Source: Cyclina sinensis
Lineage: Eukaryota > Mollusca > Bivalvia > Venerida > Veneridae
DNA length: 64,000 nt
Reading direction: 5' to 3'
NCBI GenBank assembly: GCA_012932295.1
Contig: JAAONU010000001.1
Span: 23,756,461 to 23,820,460 of the forward strand
Shown here: piece by piece, positions 12,741-24,736 of the stretch
Position numbering within the stretch: the first letter of the stretch is position 1
Layout: each line of letters opens with the position of its first letter
Notes under the pieces: model-generated
What the model saw: the letters and a program-made list of their open reading frames with translations, nothing else
What the model was told of the DNA's origin: nothing
The model's database searches: none
Made by a program: the position numbers and the translations under genes

Positions 12741-15700
12741 ATGATCAAGGTAATCATTTGTGTTTTCTTCTAACATTTTTAATGTTTAATTTTTAATGCC
12801 TCTGTTGATATCAACTAATAATTTCAGTATTGTTATTTTACTTCTGTAGTGGTTTTGACTTGTATTTTTGGCAACCCTTTAAATTAATTAAGTTGAAACT
12901 TTATTTTTCCTTCTCAGTTTTCATTATTATTTATGATTCTTTTACTTTTTTTCCCCAGCAGTTGTTTTATTATCTCCCTTATTTGTTCTTAGACCTTTAT
13001 TCTTCTGTTTGTAAAAGATTAAACCATAAGATGTCATAGCAATATTGAATATACATATTATATTTAAGATAATTACATCTTTTATAATTTCTGTAGAATT
13101 TAAGCTTCTTAAGACCAAATCAAATGTGTCATGTATTTTGCATATAAATAGTTGCTTTCATCAGAGTCTAAGGATAGATTGACACAAAGCTATGTTCCTA
13201 CATGATAGAGTCACAGTTTTGATTTGGTCTTGGGTGGCTTCTTTCCATTTCAGAATATATTTTTAATTATAAATCACAATATTTTTCCTGAAATTTAAAA
13301 GTTAGTTTATATATTTAAATTGTTTGCATGCCTGCATGTTAGTGTTACTCAAAAGGAATTATAATACACCAACTTTTTACTTGGAATTTATATGTATGTA
13401 TCCATTTTCAAATGTATGCATGCCTACATGTTAACTAGTTTTATTCTTTTACAGATTAATCTTATACTGAATAGGTCACTGCCAATCACTTTATTCAGGA
13501 TGGCTCGTAGGGACTGGAATTTTCACAAACATTATACAGACAGACAGGTTAATTTACGTGTGTTACTTGACATGGATGGTGTACTGTGTGATTTTGAGGG
13601 AGATTTTCTTGAAGCTTTTAAGAAGAAATACCCAGATGAACCTCATATTGAGCTACAGGACAGGGATGGTTTTTGGCTAAGAGAACAGTATGAGCTACTA
13701 AAACCAGGCATCACAGTATGTTCAGAACTTTGTTCTGTTTGTTTGTGTCTGTCATTAGTTCATTTAGCTGAACGTAACTAAGAGCTTTTTTTCCTTATGC
13801 ATTTGACTGAGCTGTAAAAAATTACACAGTCATTTGGTATGAGATTTTATTTGCATTCAAATATTGTAAAATTTTTGTTATATACAAAAGAATTGAAATG
13901 TTTCACAATAAAGAAAAACACTGAATTCACATGATATGGGGAATAAATAATTTCAGTCAGTCATGCACTCACTTTGCATTGAGAGGTCCCGATGCTAAAT
14001 AGGAAGTTTGAAATGTGTCATGATTACTCTCTTATAATTATTAAAACATCAGGTACTACATATAGCATAAATTTTTTATAAATTCTTTATAGTATCACTT
14101 AAGAAGTAAACGCCCTAAAATATCAACTTTGATAACATCTTAAAAATAGTGTGAAATGAGTGTGTTAAAAATATAATAAATTATATTTTAAAATCAACAT
14201 ACCTGTTAGTGTAATATTAAGTACACGGTAATGTTATAATTATATGGCTTCTCAAGTACACTGTTTCTGCTATTAACACTGAACAACAGGAAGGAAGAAT
14301 ACTGAAATGATGTCAGCTTAATAATAAGATATTGCATTACTCTTGAATTCATCACTGTTATAATGTTTTCTAGAAAAAATAATTACTGTTGTATTATCTG
14401 TTAATCCGGCTGTCATAATATACTATATAAAACAGCTTAATTATACAATATATTTGTTGCCACAATTTCCAGAAATATTTACAAGAAAACATACAATGAT
14501 AATTAACAGGATATTGTTTCAATAACAAGCTCTGTGACAACTCACAGACACCAGAAATACTCCACTGCTTTAACTATAAATGGCAACCAAAAATTCTATG
14601 CATGGGTGTTAATGGTGTTTGTTACAGAAAACAGGCAAGCAAAGTACATTTTGTAATTCATTTTGATACAAAAGAAAAAGTAGAATATTTTATAACATTT
14701 TTGAGATTTAGCATTTATTAACATAATGAGAACTGATCATAATCCATGTCTCTCTGCTTCATGTGAATGTATCTTCTCTTCTTTTGTGACAGCCATTATG
14801 TGCAAATATCTACAACTCCAGAGGATTCTTCCAGAACCTGTCCGAGATACCTGGTGCAGTAGATGCTGCCAAAGAAATGAAACTAATGGAAGGGTTTGTA
14901 GTTCTGTACTTTACAGTTTATATCTGTTTAGATCTTTAGCTATTTCAGAAAGGTTTGATTTTCAGATTTTAAATTTTACACAACTCTTGCTTTTATTTGG
15001 TATGTTGCTCTTAAAGTCTCCTCAGTCTGTACATCTTTTAGCCAGTCTGGCTAGCTCAGTCGGTAGAGCATCGGACTGTCAATCTTGACGATTTCGGTTC
15101 GATTCCCGTTACGGCCATCAAAATTTCTGCATGATAATTGATGTCAGGCAATGCATCTATCGGTCATATGTCCCTCACCTCTGAAGCAAGTGAGAAAGTA
15201 GTCAGTCACTTGCTGAGAAATTGGTTAGTAAACTGGTTGGATACCCAGGAACACGGGTTAGGAGGACTGACTGCCGGGATATGACCTTAGCTGTTAAAAC
15301 TGGTGTAAAACCAAACCAAGACTGTTCATCTTTTATCCCCCCCCCCCAAAAAAAAACACACTCATGTTGCTTACATGTTGCTCTCTCATATGCCTGCTCT
15401 TTCTTATGTTGTCTCTGTCACATGTTGCTCTTTCACATGTCTGCTTTTTAACATTTTGTTGCTCTTATATGTCATCTCTTACCTCTTTCATATGTCTGCT
15501 GCTTTTATAGAAGCAAAAGTGTTACTTTAGTTTAAGAAATATTCTCTGTATGTTTTACTCACTATTTAAATGCAGTTAGTAGTAACTTTGTAACATAAAT
15601 TGTTAGATGAACTTCCTTTCAAACAGCCTGACTGTAGACTTAAATTCATTTTGGATACACATAACATTTCAGGGTAGATGTTTTTATTTGCACAAGTCCT

Positions 15701-18700
15701 TTGAATAACTACAGATACTGTTTAAAGGAAAAGGTAAATTTGTCTTTTATCAAAACTTGGTTGTTTATGTTTAACTTTTATATCAATTATCCTTCTGAAG
15801 TTTGATATTGTACCAGGAAGTTATCTTGGTGTAAAGAAGAGCATAACAAAGTTTAATAAGAATACTTTGTTATTGAATATTAGCTCACCTGAACTATAAG
15901 CTCTGGTGAGCTGTTAGGATAACCTTCCATCTGGCTTCCATTGCCCATGTGTTGATGATCAATTGCATTCAAATGACACTATGTGAAACTTGATAAAATT
16001 TTCTCCTTAGAAACTTCTGGCCCAAATTAAAAATGATTTTCGAAAAAAAATGTTCCTGGGTGATCCACTGAATAAATTGGGAAATTATATTGCTCCATGA
16101 ATAAATATGGCTGCCAGGGATGGGGCTTATTTTCCATATATGTCTATATGGGAAAAATTGTTCAGTCAAATCATAGACCTGAAATATATATATTCACATC
16201 TTCAACAGCATCTTCTCTTAAACCATAGGGCCAGTTTCAACCAAACTTCAAAAGTATGTTCCTTAATTTGTTCTCTTTCAAATTCTTGACATTTAAAACT
16301 CTGGTTGTGATGGCAACCAAAATAAAACTTTAAAACTCTTCTCAGAAACCACCTGCACGATTTCAAAATAATTCCACAGATATGTTCCTTAGGTGGCTCT
16401 TTATCAAATTTCTTCAGACCAGTTTGGTCCCTTAAAAGACATGGACAACAGAGTGTGCACCTGTTTTCACAGGCACAATTTCATAACAATTTTACAGAAA
16501 AGTAATATGTCTTTATGCCCCTTAATCAAATTCCTTCATGCAGTGTTGAACCCTTAACTGCTGGCCAATTTGCAAAATAATTTCACAGAAAAGTTTCTTA
16601 GCTGGTTCTTTATCAAATTCCTTTAAGTAATGTTGAGACTTTGCTGACAGGGGCCTGGGCAAGTTTTTGGTATACATTTATATGGAAAACTTTGAAAATG
16701 TTCTCAGAAACCCTCAGCCCAATTTCAAAATAATTTCACAGAAAGAGGTTTAAAACATATGAACAATTTTGAAAACAGATTTTAACATATGGAACTCAAG
16801 GTGAGCTTTTGTGATCGCCCTGTGTCTGTCTTGCATCATCAACTTTAAACAACATCTCCTCCTAAACAGCTAGGTGAAAGATGACAAAGCTTCGCAGGAA
16901 TGTTCCTTGCATGAAGCTTTACTAAAGCTGTTCAAAGAATTCCATTCCATGAACAACAAGAAGGAAAAAACTTTAAAAATCTTCTTGTCTAAAACTGCTT
17001 AGCCCAGAGGTCTGTAATTTAGTATTTAGCATTTTCTAGTGGACCTCTACCAAGTTTGTTCATACAATGTCCCTGGGATTACCGTTGGCCCCACCCGAGT
17101 TTTACACAGCAATATAGAAGAAAATCTTTAAAAATCTTCTTGTCTGAAAGCACAAAGCCTAGAATTTAAAATTTGGCATAAAGCATTGTCTTGTGGACCT
17201 TTACCAAGCTTATTCAAATTATTAGACAATGTATCACGTGCAAGACCCATCCCTAGGTCAACGTTCAAAGTCACAGCAGGGTATTGAACTTTGTGTATTT
17301 GTCATAAAGTCTTGAGTGCAGTTAAGAGTTCCAGTCCAGTCCAAAACCACTGCATGCATGATGGTATTTCAAAATAAGATTGTACACATGACCACCATAA
17401 GTAGATGATGTGTTGTGTGCAAGACCCAGGTGCCTATGTCAAAGGTCAGGTCACAGCAGGGAATTAAACTTAGTATATTTCTCTAGTCCATAACTTTTGC
17501 ATGCATTATGGTACATTGTATTTCAATATCAATTGTCACACTTGACCATCATAAGTAGAGAATGCCATTTTTAGCTCGTTTGTTTTTGAAAAAAAAAATG
17601 TGGAGCTATTATGGTCACTGAGTCGTCATTACCATCAGTGTCGTACAAAAACTTTTATATATCTGATTATTATCCCCCCGCCAAAGGCAAAGGGGATATT
17701 AGAAATGGTCTCCATCCATGCGTCCATCCCAGATTTGTCCGGAGCATAACTCCAAAAGTACTTAGAGCGATTTTCTTCAAACTTCATACACTGACAGAGC
17801 ATATTGGGAGGAAGTGCAATGTGTAAGAACAATAACTCTACCTTGCCTACTTTTAAAGTTATTCCCCTTTATCAGAATTACTGGAAAAACTTTATCTGAA
17901 GCATAACTCTAAAAGTACGTGATGGATTTTCTTCAAACTTAATACACTGCCATAGCACATTGGTAGGAAGTGCAGTGTGCAAGAACAATAACTCTACCTT
18001 GCCTACTTTTAGAGTTATTATTCTTTATCAGATTTACTTGAAAAGTTTTGTCCAGAGCATAACTCCAAGAGTACTTGAGGGATTTACTTCAGACCTAATA
18101 CACTGACAAAGCACATTGGTAGAAAATGCATTGTGCAAGAACAATAACTCTACCTTGCCTACTTTTAGAGTTATTCCTCTTTATCAGATTTACTTGAAAT
18201 TTTTTTTCCAAAGTATATCTCCAAAAGCCTTATTCTTTTTCCACTTACTCTGAGTTTTGATATTTGATGTGGAGCATTTTCTAGTGGACCTCTGCCATTT
18301 TGGTTCAAATCATGACCCCAGGGTCAATATTGGCCCCACTGTGAGGCTAGTTAATGATTTTATAGGAAAAACTTTGAAAATCTTCTTCTTTTAAACCACT
18401 CGACACAGTGCTTTTTTAATTTGATGTGAGGCATCCTCTAGAATACCTCTGCTAACATTGTTCATATTATGTAGCACCACCCCTGGGGTCATGTGGTTAT
18501 TTGCTAAGACTTGTATAGCAGAACACTTCTTTTTGTTTTTGTCTGCTTGTTTCCGATAAATGAAACAGATGAGTGTTGGTTGGTGGGTGGCTTGTGTTTT
18601 TACTTGCAACTTGAATTCAAAACCAATTACATTACTAACATGATCATCTTTTCAGTACTATTCATGTTTATATTTGGTCCAAATTCAATAATGCATGATA

Positions 18701-20874
18701 GCACTTGCCTAATAATCTGTAGATCTTTCTCTATATAGGATCAAATTGTATTTCATTCTCATATATTTACAAAAGAAAGGCTTAACTTTCAGTTTCACTG
18801 GATTGAGAAACATCTTGGAAAACAGTGGTGTGAAAAAATCATCATTACCAAAGATAAGACAATGGCAAACTGGTCATCTTCTTATAGATGACAAACCAAA
18901 TATATCAGGTAACATACCTGGTAGTATTTTTTGCAGAATTATCATTCAGTTTTGATGCAGGTTTCTTATACAAGCAGATTTTCAGTTAAATTCTAATCAT
19001 AATCAGTAGCATGATTATAGTGATATTGCCACAATGGTGTAGATAGGGGCATAACTTGAGTTGTAGATCAAGAATTGTGCTGAATATTCGCTTTTGTTAT
19101 TAGGGAAGAAATATGCACCTTTGTTAATAGCAGAAGGGTGATGGATTGGGCATTCTTCATGTCCAGCTTATAACTTTGAATATCATGAAATAATTTGGTG
19201 GAAACTAGAACTATGGTCAGAGGACATGTAGCTTTTATGAGCTACTTCGCTTTATATAAGCTCAAATTAATTGTTCATCATTGAAATTAAGGCAGTATTC
19301 CCTATGTATTAATAGTGAATGCAGATAATTGTATCTGTCTTTTAACACTAAAATTAATCGCTGGCACTAAAGAACCACTTTGCTTTGTCAAAGGACAAAT
19401 CAGCAGGGTTGTCATTACACCAGTGCAAGTCTTTTATAACAGATACAATATTACTGTTTCCTATTTCCTGTTAACAAGTCATGTCTGTGTCCAGTACCTT
19501 TTAGCAGGGGCATCTTTAACATGTGGAAATTTCTTTAGTTTTTTTTATGACCCTGAAGGGAGGTATATAGTAATCGAATCGTCCTGTCCTTTCATCCGTC
19601 CGTCCATCTGTCCAGAGCATAACTCTAAAAGTATACAAGGCATTGACTTCAAACTTGGAATATACGTGTAGCTTGATGACAATGAAAAACCATTACTCTA
19701 GCCATGCTAATTCTTCAGTTATCTCCCCTTTTCAGTTTTCCTTGTCCAGCCATTTTCTCACAAAGTATACATGGGATTGGCTTCAAGCTTTGTATATAAG
19801 TTGTTGGTGATGTGGCGGAGTGCATTGCACAAGAACCATAACTCCAGCCCACTTACATTTTGAATAATCTCCCTTTGTCATTTTTGCTTCTCCGGGGCAT
19901 AACTCAAAAGTATTAAAGGTATCAACTTGAAACTTCATAGATAAATTGATCTCATGAGGAGAGGTGCAGTGCCCAGGAACCATAACTCACTTTTGCTTGA
20001 TTGAAATTATTGCCCTTTGAAATTTTTTATACTTAATTTTTGTCTGGACCATAACTCAAAAAGTATTGGAGGTATCAACTTGAAACTTCATAGATAAATA
20101 GATCTCTTTGAGGAGAAGTGCACTGTCCAAGAACCATAACTCTTTTTATGTCCCTGAAGGGAGGCATATAGTTTTTGAACTGTCTGTCAGTCCGTCCGAA
20201 AACTTTATCATTGGCCATAACTTCCTTATTAGTAAGTGGATTTACTTCATACCTGGACACAACATCCCTTTGGACAAGACCTTCCCAATGACTTATTTAT
20301 GACTCAGATATTACCTTTTTTTTGTCCACAGCTTGTTTCACACAACCGAAATAAAAAGGATAGTCAAAGAAAATAATTTAATATAGAATGCAAGTGTTTA
20401 ATTATTACTCAATCTTCTTTATTTTATATTACCTCCCTTTGCAGCTTTTTTTTTGTCTAGAGCAAAAGTTGAAAAGAATAAATGGGGCTTACCTTTAACT
20501 TTTTATATTGAATCAGAGGTTATGTCTACTTTTAACCATTTTCTTGTTTTACAAATAAGAACAGTATCATAAAATGTCAATAACTGTTCTAGAATCTAGA
20601 CTTGTAACAAAATAGGCAAGTTATTACAAAAGATGCAATTATAAGAAAAAATAAGCAGGTCAGCTTCAAATTTATTCTAAAAATCACATTCAGAATGTAA
20701 AAGAAAGTTTTTATTGTCTTTAAAGGTGCAGTATTAAATCCATCATGGGAGCATGTAGTTTTTACTCAGGGTCACAATGTGAGGACAGATATACATGGTA
20801 AGAGGAGGTTAGAAAACTGGACTGATGGATCTTGGCGGGATCTTATAGACGAGTTTCAGAAGCGTATTGGATGA
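12741..20874 (+). CDS. NT5M: 5'(3')-deoxyribonucleotidase (NT5C/NT5M family), one-base frameshift in exon 18793-18908
   Basis: Exons are 12741-12749 (tentative), 13455-13715, 14793-14893, 15673-15733, 18793-18908 and 20726-20874. The product would dephosphorylate deoxynucleoside monophosphates such as dUMP and dTMP. HAD-fold signatures run in order: LLDMDGVLCDFE (nucleophile Asp and Asp+2), VFICTSPL (motif 2 Thr/Ser), IIITKDKT (motif 3 Lys) and HLLIDDKPN (acidic motif 4). The C-terminus WRDLIDEFQKRIG ends at TGA 20872-20874. With the tentative first exon the protein would have 231 residues, close to human NT5M; starting at ATG 13500 it would have 213, closer to cytosolic NT5C. At 18871 one extra T breaks the frame between TMAN and GHLLIDD, giving a stop at 18889-18891; all splice phases fit only if that base is ignored. 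It is either a real lesion/allele or a sequence error. Introns 3 and 4 are packed with repeats. Confidence 0.9.
15040..15365 (+). repeat. tRNA-derived SINE in deoxyribonucleotidase intron
   Basis: The head has box A GGCTAGCTCAGTCGGTAGAG and box B GGTTCGATTCC, with a GTC-like anticodon region, resembling a tRNA-Asp. The anticodon and T stems no longer pair well, so it is not a working tRNA. A body of about 200 bp follows, including GGACTGACTGCCGG, and it ends in a C-run then an A-run near 15340-15357. Confidence 0.8.
15882..16800 (+). mobile_element. Hairpin-headed repeat element (pearl/HINE-like), intronic
   Basis: It begins with the perfect 8-bp stem AGCTCACC / GGTGAGCT (15882-15889 with 15905-15912). 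Degenerate tandem units of about 120 bp follow, each carrying AATTTCAAAATAATTTCACAG-like and CTTTATCAAATTCCTT-like stretches (near 16235, 16360, 16480, 16565, 16720). No coding potential was seen. A segment near 16795 with CTCAAGGTGAGCTTTTGTGATC marks the start of a related unit. Confidence 0.55.
16801..17571 (+). repeat. Diverged dispersed repeat following the GGTGAGCTTTTGTGATC head
   Basis: It starts with GGTGAGCTTTTGTGATCGCC and a GTGTCTGTCTTGC stretch, then CAAAGAATTCCATT and GCATTTTCTAGTGGACCTCTACC blocks that recur near 18275 and, more diverged, at 34400-34770. It is non-coding and probably another copy of the same bivalve repeat class. Confidence 0.5.
17572..18240 (+). mobile_element. 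Hairpin-headed element with 156-bp tandem core
   Basis: Two hairpin heads occur in series: TAGCTC/GAGCTA (17572-17608) and ATCCCC...GGGGAT (17672-17697). A (C/T)CATCC-GTCC stretch follows. The tandem core has units starting at the GCATAACTC block at about 17744, 17901, 18057 and 18212, spaced 155-157 bp. Each unit holds AAAAGTAC, a CTTCAAACTT-like block, AAGAACAATAACTCTACC and TTTTAGAGTTATT. Confidence 0.65.
19547..20330 (+). mobile_element. Two nested hairpin-headed repeat copies in intron 4
   Basis: Heads ATGACCCTGAAGGGAGG (19547) and ATGTCCCTGAAGGGAGG (20148) are near-identical. Each is followed by CCGTCC-type tetranucleotide runs and CATAACTC...AAAAGTAT units; between the heads these recur at about 19620, 19900 and 20050. 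They lie in the intron just upstream of the last deoxyribonucleotidase exon. Confidence 0.55.
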
Positions 20875-20991
20875 TACAAGTGCCACAGTACTATAGAGTA
20901 GTCATATTAAATAGGTTATCTGTGATATTTAACATACCCTACAATTTTCTGATGATATACTGCATATCTATTTTGTTGGATTTTGCTGTAA

Positions 20992-21027
20992 AATAAAAAA
21001 TTATTATTTCAAGAACATACAATAAAA
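20992..21027 (+). terminator. Poly(A) signals for the deoxyribonucleotidase gene
   Basis: Two AATAAA hexamers lie 118 and 148 bp after the stop codon (20992-20997 and 21022-21027). The distance suits a short 3' UTR. Confidence 0.5.
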
Positions 21028-21608
21028 AAATGTTTGTTAAGGCAGTTAGACACTTAGAGAGTGCTCATTTGGAAGAAATGGCTATCCATTGAAAATGGTA
21101 CAACTCTTTAATAAGGATGAATATTCATACATGAGTTTTTGAGTGACACCTTGACATCTGGTAATAATTTATTCAGTATCATTCATATTTACACAATATT
21201 CTGAAGAAATTGAATGCTCTTGATTTTAAGTATGCCTCTTTCAAAGCTAACAGGGTCTTGACTAAACCTTATTATATTCTTATATTAACATATGAATCAA
21301 TTTGGTTTTTTTATTATATATTTTTTGTGAGTCAGCATTTTTGTTACACTAATGTTGTTGTGCAATGTAAAAGAGTATTTTACTATTTACTCCCTTTGAA
21401 AAATAAAGTCTGCTTTTCATGTTTTTATATCCCTTCTTTATGGGTAAGGTAAGGTTGGCTGTTCTACTCAGTGCATTCAGGGAACATGCAAAATTTACAT
21501 AACAGCCATGCAATAGTTTTGTCATGTCATGGACTAAGTCTTAGCTTTTGATTCAAGGTTTGAGTAATTACTGAAGCTATTTAATATTTTGTATCACTTC
21601 AGAGAATT

Positions 21609-22115
21609 ATGTCTCCCAAACTTTTTGGAAGACATATTGTTTTTGCCTTTGCCGTCTGTTTTCTGTCTGTCTGTCTGTCAGCATTAAGCTTATCTGGCTT
21701 TCACAGGTCAAACTGCTGGTAGATTTCAACAAAACTTCACAGGAGTGATCTGTACCAACCCTAGTTGTGCATTTTGCTGGCACATTAGGCTTCGGTGCAC
21801 AAAATGGCCGCCAGAGCTAAAAATAGAAAAATCTTGTCCGGCTTTCTCAGGTCAAACTGCTTAATAGGAGTGATCAGTACCAACCCTAGTTGTGCATATA
21901 TCCGGCACATTCTGCTTCGCTGCATAAAATGGCTGCCAGAGCTAAATAAAAAGAAAAACCTTGTCTGGCTTTCACAGGTCAAACTGCTAACGGACTTTGA
22001 CAAAACTTCATAGGAGTGATCAGTACCAACTCTTGTTATGCATTTCACTGGCACATTCCGATTCGCTGCACAGAATGGCCAGCAGAGCTAAATAAAAAAA
22101 AAAACCTTGTCCAGC
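21609..22115 (+). mobile_element. Hairpin-headed element with tandem units of about 130-150 bp
   Basis: The head is ATGTCT...AGACAT with an inner CCAAA/TTTGG stem (21609-21635), then a (GTCT)n run near 21665. Tandem units starting GGCTTTCACAGGTCAAACTG follow at about 21694, 21841 and 21968, with a partial copy at 22110. Each unit has GGAGTGATC, GTACCAAC and CACAAAATGGC-like blocks. The small frames inside are repeat translations, not genes. Confidence 0.6.
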
Positions 22116-22129
22116 TTTCACTTTTTTCC

Positions 22130-22740
22130 CACATTTTCATGACATTAAAAACAATTACTTTTTCCACAAGACTGATGTTATAGCCCTTCAGGAAACTTCG
22201 ACAAGTGCTAATTACCTAGTTCAACCCCCCAATACATGATACTAAGCTGTGTTCACTCATAGGCCTACACACCAAAACAACAAGTCTCCAAGAGGAGGTG
22301 TTGGCATCTTTTTCCACCAAGACTTTGACTTTATGCGCATTTGTACTTCTATGGCAGATATTGAATGTATTGGGTGTTCATATAACAATCTCCATCTATA
22401 TCAGTATTGAATGTTTATAAACTTTCACAGCTTCACCTGCATTATTTCTGTGAACAGCTCAGTTTGATTCTTAACAATTTACCAACTTCACAAACAATTG
22501 TTCTCGGTGACTTTAATGCACCAGTGTCAGCTTATGAGCTCGAATTAACCATGACTAACTTCAATCAACTTATAACAACTCCCACTACAATTTGACAAAC
22601 ACTGATTGATCACATATATGTGAAAAACCTTGCATGTTGTACAATCTGGAACTGTGCCGACTTATTACAGCTATCATGCAATTACATATGCAAACATTCA
22701 GATCAACAACAACACAGAGCCTCTATAAACAACTGATAGA
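22130..22740 (+). pseudogene. Degenerate LINE relic: APE-type endonuclease fragment
   Basis: Conceptual translation, shifting between frames, shows the order of an apurinic/apyrimidinic-type endonuclease of non-LTR retrotransposons: IALQETST (about 22176), RGGVGIFFHQDFDF (about 22295), IECIGCSYNNLHLY (about 22362), VLGDFNAPVSA (about 22500) and a TLIDHIYVKN-like end (about 22605). The catalytic Asn/Asp of GDFN and the DH pair are visible. Several frameshifts and stops make it inactive. No reverse transcriptase follows. Confidence 0.75.
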
Positions 22741-22976
22741 TCAAATTCCATCTGTGTTTGATAGCTTAAACTACTTCTGCTGTTCAACACCAGTTGTCAC
22801 TAGGTAACCAATATCTTTACTTTCTGATTGTAAAAGCATGAAGTATTTCCTCATTTCCACATCACTTTTCAGCTTCACCTTCATCTATAAAATCTGTTAA
22901 AACCAACTGCAACTTATTTTTTGACTTTCACCCTGCATACCGAAAAACATGCCGCTGTTCTGTCCTTAGAGTACAT

Positions 22977-23212
22977 AGTTGTTTTTGGGGTTAAACGCCA
23001 ATTTCAACATCCTAACCGGTTTTCTTGGATAACTAACCAGTAATTACCAGTCTCTCTGAAAGTGACTGACTATTGTTCCCACTTGATCTACTCTGAATCA
23101 GTGGTGACAGACAAATGAACATTAGACACAATGCCTGAGATCAATTGCCAGGGACCCATGGATTACTAATCCAGTGCTTTACCTATTGAGCTAAGCGGGC
23201 GGGCTAGAGTAC
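22977..23212 (-). repeat. tRNA-derived SINE (minus strand)
   Basis: Read on the minus strand, the head GCTTAGCTCAATAGGTAAAG (box A) lies at the right end (about 23200). A body follows, and the left end reads GGCGTTTAACCCCAAAAACA (about 22980). The same tail style is common in bivalve SINEs. Confidence 0.7.
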
Positions 23213-23634
23213 ATAGCGGGGTGACATATGTTTTTGTGACAAAAACCCCTTCTAGTTTTTACTCAGCCAAGATCACTAGATAAGCTAAGTCAAATTTAGT
23301 TTTGAATATATGTCAGCTGTGTATTTTAGATACCTTTGTTGAATTCTATTTCTCTTTGCTCAGATGGTTACCTCATAAAGACTTTGTGTTGACTGTCTAT
23401 TCTTACAGGTTCAGTAAATTTACAAAATATGGCCATTAATTTGGTACTTTGTGTCTGCAGTTAAGTAAGTTTATTCAATCAAAAACAGTAGCTTAGTAGC
23501 TGTCATTACAATCTCACTAAAAACAGTTTGAAATCTATATTTTCTGTGATATTGCCAGAAATACTTTAGGGATGTGATAAGTTTTAGCCTCAAAATGAAA
23601 TATTCTGGTCATACAAACCTGTATATTTAGTTAT

Positions 23635-24093
23635 TATACCCCTTAAACAAAGTTTGTGGGGTATAAAGGAGTCACCCAGTGGTCGGTCGGGCGGTCAGGC
23701 AGTCCGTCCGTTGCAATTTCATTGTTCGGAGCGTAACTTGAAAACTACTGGTTGGAATTCAATGCAACTTCATACAATGGTCAAGCACAATGAGAAAAAG
23801 TGCATTGTTCAAGAATCATGACTCCATCTTTACTTTTTGCAGAGTTATTGCCCTTCATTGGTTTTCCTTGTCCAGAGCACAACTTGAAAACTACTGGTTG
23901 GAATTCAGTGCAATTTCATACAATTGTCAAGTACAATGAGTGGAAGTGCAATGTACAAGAACCACAACTATCTTTAACTGCCCACAACCATAACTCTATT
24001 TCAATTCTTTTACAAAGTATTCTGTTACTAATAACTTCCTCAGTTCCAAAGCAGTCTTGCGGGGGTATTAATCACATTTAGTGATAGCTCTAG
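23635..24093 (+). mobile_element. Helitron-superfamily-like (pearl/HINE) non-autonomous element
   Basis: The 5' head hairpin is TATACCCC/GGGGTATA (23635-23665). A CGGTCGGGCGG and CCGTCCG stretch follows, then two core units 146 bp apart (starts 23731 and 23877) sharing AACTTGAAAACTACTGG and GAGTTATTGCCCTT-like blocks. The 3' end is a hairpin ATCAC-ATTTA-GTGAT (24071-24085) followed by AGCTCTAG and a T. A hairpin close to a CTRR terminus before T is the classical Helitron 3' end. It has no ORF of its own. Confidence 0.65.
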
Positions 24094-24471
24094 TTTGTTT
24101 ACTTGTTGCTATATATAATTCAGCTCATGGAACTTTATGTGCAATTAACATAGTTTGTTATTTTCGTTTGATTATGATACAGTAGCTTTGGTTGATTTAT
24201 GTTACTGCTGTCTATAACTGTCTTTGACTGCTTATTGTAGCATTGACTGGTTGCCAAAACTTATCAATGAGAAACCTCTTGGTATAGGTAAAAAATGCTT
24301 TTTGGAGTAAAAAGACAATATTGTGTGTCCATCTAAGACTCTTTCACTACTTTTACATACAGTGTTTCAAGATAACAGCAGTTTGAATTTATATACAAGA
24401 TGTATATACTTGTAGATATATACATGTAGTGACTTCTGATCCAATTTTAGCTAATTAGTCTGTACAGTTAT

Positions 24472-24560
24472 ATAACCCCATTCAGAGAAGTTGGGGTATG
24501 TTGATTTGCTCATGTCTGTCAGTCTGTTGGTAGATGTAGTGGTTTCCAATCACTTACTTA
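24472..24560 (+). repeat. Truncated hairpin head of a pearl-like element
   Basis: An imperfect hairpin with CCCCA/TGGGG (24475-24497) is followed by CATGTCTGTCAGTCTG, the same head-then-GTCT design as the longer elements. No tandem core follows. Confidence 0.4.
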
Positions 24561-24736
24561 AGAACATAAAGACCACAAACTACAGGATGGTTGAGCATGA
24601 TGAGTAGATGACCCCTTTTTTTGTGGGCCCACAGAGTTCAACCTTACAGGGGCCTGCTCTTTGAAATCTGCTTCCAATCAATGAGTCGAGGACCTTTAAA
24701 TTTTGTAGGAATTGTAAATAATGATAAAGCACATTT

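Noticed and set aside
15045..15117. A working tRNA-Asp gene
   Set aside because: Anticodon and T stems are mismatched and the sequence continues into a SINE body and tail.
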